From Hydra vulgaris (lineage: Eukaryota; Cnidaria; Hydrozoa; Anthoathecata; Hydridae), in contig NC_088932.1 in the NCBI RefSeq assembly GCF_038396675.1, forward strand, positions 25,391,001 through 25,455,000: 64,000 nt of DNA, written 5' to 3'. The position numbers were made by a program, and so were the translations under genes. Below are positions 61,220 through 64,000 of this stretch, in pieces. Within the stretch, counting starts at the first letter, position 1. Each line of letters begins with the position of its first letter. The notes under the pieces were generated by a model. The model saw only the letters and a list, made by a program, of their open reading frames with translations, was not told the origin of the DNA and ran no database searches.

Positions 61220-62439
61220 AAGCTAATAAATTGTTCTCTTACTCTCACCTGCCAAAAAATAAGCTTTTTTGTAAATTTAAATTAATAAGCAATTTTCCCT
61301 AATAGGGGAGGCGGAAAAACACTTATTTAGTTTTTAGTTTTTTCCTGACTCCCCGTAGCTAATTAGGATCTCACACATTTACCACTTTTGAAGCAATATA
61401 AAATGGTTTTCTAATTTTTTTTACTCCAATTTTTTTTTTATTTTTTTAAAAGTGTAAAATGAAAACTATTTAATTACTTAAAATATAAACCTCTCTTTTA
61501 TACATGTATGACCAGCCAAACTTAACGAACCAAAAACCTTTTCTTTATTTTTTTAAGAAAGAAGAAGTGTTTTTGTTTAAAATAATTATTTTCACAAATA
61601 GAATTTCTCTTGCTAACAAAGTTTAAATTAAGTTTCTAAAGCGTTCTTGATAACTTGTAGTGCTAATTTTATGTGCTGAAGCTTACCAAGACGTCGAGAA
61701 AATTTGTTTATGGGGCAATAAATAAATATTCTTTAGCTAAATAAAATAAAATTGGAAAGTTATGTAAAAAACTAAAATATGACTACGATGCTAAATGTGA
61801 AAGTCCAAGCTCGTGTTTACGGATGAACGGATCAATGATTGGGAGCATAAATGCAAAGTAAGTTTAAGAAAACTAAAGATTTAAAATTAAGTAAAAAGGT
61901 CGGAAAGAGCGTGTTTATGAGTGTTTATTAAAATTGTATGGACTGTTGGAAATTTTTTATTGATAGTTTTGCCAATGATTCTCTAATAATGAGTGGTAAT
62001 CAAATGCCTGTCCACCGAAACAAGAGTGCTCTACGGAAGATTCTCACTATTACAGGTTACGACACTTATGTTAAAGTTTACTCAGATCATTGTTGAATAA
62101 TTCGTTATTTTTATGGCCAACTTTGTGTTTAAATAAAAGGGCACCCGAAGTAAACTGAATCTACCTTAAAGGATTAAAATAACATTGGGCACCTAAAGAA
62201 TCTGAACAGATGATAGGAACATTAAAAAGTTCTAAATCGGCAACATAAATATGTTAATAGTGAAAGTTCGCTATTAAGAACTACTGTTATTATGCTCTGG
62301 TCATCCAGATACAGTTTCACATAACGCCTGAGATACAAAAGACATTGATAAAGAAAGTTTAGTGTTATGTGCATTGGTAGTGTTAAAAACGATGTTCAGA
62401 TAAAAAGTTCAAAAAGTAATAAAGTTGATATCCTAGTAA
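61220..62439. other. No gene recognised
   Basis: No ORF with coding character. T-rich runs at 61425-61450. Nothing else identified. Confidence 0.5.
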
Positions 62440-62625
62440 GTAAAACTTTGGCTTACACAAGTGCTCTTGATAGAAGTGTATCTTAGTGAGGAAGTAAGTG
62501 AGAACACTTTGATTACAGTTGCTTTTGATAGATGTGTATCTCGGTGAGGAAGTAAGTAAGAACAGTTTGGCTTACAAATGCTCTTGATTGAAGTGTATCT
62601 CATTGAGAAAGTAAGTGAGGATTAA
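62440..62625. repeat. 59-bp tandem repeat, three copies
   Basis: GCTCTTGATAGAAGTGTATC-type sequence starts at 62462, 62521 and 62580, a 59-bp period, each followed by GAGGAAGTAAGTGAG or a close variant. Confidence 0.9.
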
Positions 62626-62786
62626 TTAGTATCAGAGAAATTGATGAGAACAGTTGGTGAAGGTCTTTCAAAGTATTTAAAGAATTAAAAAGTCCAAAGT
62701 AGTTAAAGGATTTGCTGAAACTCCTTCTTACTGAAACGTGCTACTCCTTCTTCTTTTAAACTACTTCGCAAAAAACAAGCTTTTTT

Positions 62787-63023
62787 TTGACTGTTTTGAG
62801 CCAGTCAATGAAACTGACAAGTTATTTTATTATGAGCGCAAAAAAAATTGAATCAACTGATATTAATGAAAAGCTTTCTAACAAAGAAATTCTTGAAGAA
62901 GAACAAATTAGCAACAAAGGCCCTTGCAATAAATTTGCTGGAAAAACAAATGTAGGAGTACAAAAAATAGAAAAACCAAATTCAATCAACGAACAAACGA
63001 ACAATATTAAAACAAGGAGATGA
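62787..63023 (+). CDS. Hypothetical ORF, 78 residues
   Basis: An open frame with charged, Lys/Glu/Asn-rich composition (SAKKIESTDINEKLSNKEIL). An alternative start is MSAKKIES at 62832. It ends TNNIKTRR. No motif or signal peptide. It could be the first exon of a host gene running out of view or chance; no repeat signature was seen around it. Confidence 0.25.
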   Translation: MTVLSQSMKLTSYFIMSAKKIESTDINEKLSNKEILEEEQISNKGPCNKFAGKTNVGVQKIEKPNSINEQTNNIKTRR

Positions 63024-63889
63024 GAAAGGGTACGAAATTTCTTAACAAGCTTGATTAAGCTTTTTCAAAAGTCCAACCATCATGTTAATAAAACTCTCCT
63101 CGTTAATTAGATTTTAGAAATGTTTTTGATCCTCCCGCGTATTAAGACCTTTCTGTATATTCCGCAGGTGAGAGTAACAAAACCAAATTCTTGTCAACGG
63201 TTACATAAGAATTAACAGCTAAACTCGGTCTGCAGTCGCCAACAAAACAGTTCTAAAAATAATGCCAATTGTTTTGCAAGTCTTCTTTTTTTATGCAATT
63301 TAGAAAAAGAACAGAGAAAATGTTTTTTACTATTGAGAATTTTTAAATTCAAGAAATAATTATTAAGAGATTAATTCTTACCATATTTTTATCATATACT
63401 TATTTAATATTATTACAAAATCGAGAACCTGTTCAATAAAACGATAAAGAAGTTCTTAATACTAATATGGGTTGAGATTGAAGTCGGGAATTTAAGTAAT
63501 TGGTTTTGCATAACCGGTAAATAGGCTAAGTGTTTATAAATGTGTTTAATACATATAGAGGTGTTGGATCGATTCGTCTTTAGTGCATATAGAAGTGTTG
63601 GATCCATGTTATGTAACAGTGCTAGTAAAATATTAGGAGTTATAAAAGTTTTTTTTTGTTGTTGTTGTAAGAAACAAAAATTGAATAGCTTTAATACTTT
63701 GCGAGTTTAAATTTTGAAAAAATTTACTTTTAAATTTTATTATTGACAACTCTTTTCCGATTGACAAAACTTAATTACTAAAATTTTTTCATTTTAAAAC
63801 ACATAAATACAAAGTCCAATACATATCTTTAAAAATATATAAATAGAAAGTTTAATGTTCAATCTCTAAAAACTAATGCCATTATTAAT

Positions 63890-63967
63890 TGCAATGTGTC
63901 TACGCTGCAATGTGTCTACGCTGCAATGTGTCTACGCTGCAATGTGTCTACGCTGCAATGTGTCTAG
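63890..63967. repeat. 16-bp tandem repeat, five copies
   Basis: TGCAATGTGTCTACGC repeats from 63890 with exact 16-bp period and no mismatch; the fifth copy is cut at TGTCTA. Confidence 0.95.
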
Positions 63968-64000
63968 TAAAATTAAATTCTTAAAATTACCGAAATTTTT

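Overview
This is a eukaryotic, strongly AT-rich window dominated by transposable elements. The repeat mix (Ginger1 with a Ulp1 domain, piggyBac, several hAT lineages, pogo and Tc1/mariner elements, a Penelope-like retroelement, tRNA-derived SINEs, very long (TA)n tracts) and the one intact host-type gene (a single-exon class A GPCR) fit a cnidarian genome, most likely Hydra. That identification is inference from sequence style, not from a search.

Layout. 77-2867: decayed pogo-type element entered by a long (TA)n tract. 3029-4320: Tc1/mariner element with terminal inverted repeats (TIRs). 4662-4850: tRNA-derived SINE. 5216-8747 (minus): a broken Mutator-like gene and a large unclassified transposase-like gene. 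8923-12496: non-coding element with GGGTGCGGATTCAC ends, carrying two nested miniature inverted-repeat elements (MITEs). 12507-15551: an element with ~53-bp TIRs that contains a complete piggyBac with TTAA duplications. 17771-17940: second SINE copy (minus). 19868-25898: a 6-kb hAT element with perfect 8-bp target duplications and three nested insertions. 27239-29096: LINE remnant cut by a CA/TA microsatellite. 29681-32550: second hAT type. 33306-33780: 45-bp minisatellite with a three-unit higher-order pattern. 34449-37269: better preserved pogo element. 37590-37720: Helitron/PIF1 helicase scrap. 38933-41930 (minus): hAT dimerisation domain, then a Ginger1 transposase (integrase plus Ulp1 protease) with an apparent 67-bp intron and a nested TA-flanked MITE. 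43500-45316: decayed transposase-like gene. 46141-49903: Penelope-like element interrupted by a hAT MITE with perfect 8-bp duplications and ending in a ~170-bp palindrome that holds a hammerhead-ribozyme-like core. 50116-51822: third hAT type carrying a ~220-bp inverted duplication. 52391-53443: near-intact mariner transposase. 54130-54540: LINE reverse transcriptase scrap. 55361-57208: Tc1/IS630-type element whose transposase begins with a RING-H2 finger. 57499-58599: intact GPCR. 59150-64000: mainly non-coding, with hairpins, MITEs and short tandem repeats.

Two patterns cut across the window. First, at least six unrelated transposase genes are nearly intact but carry an early in-frame stop, using all three stop codons. 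Second, there are about fifteen short, perfect or near-perfect snap-back palindromes (14-82 bp arms), several inside former coding sequence. The genes do not form a pathway; apart from the GPCR, the content is successive and nested transposon insertions.
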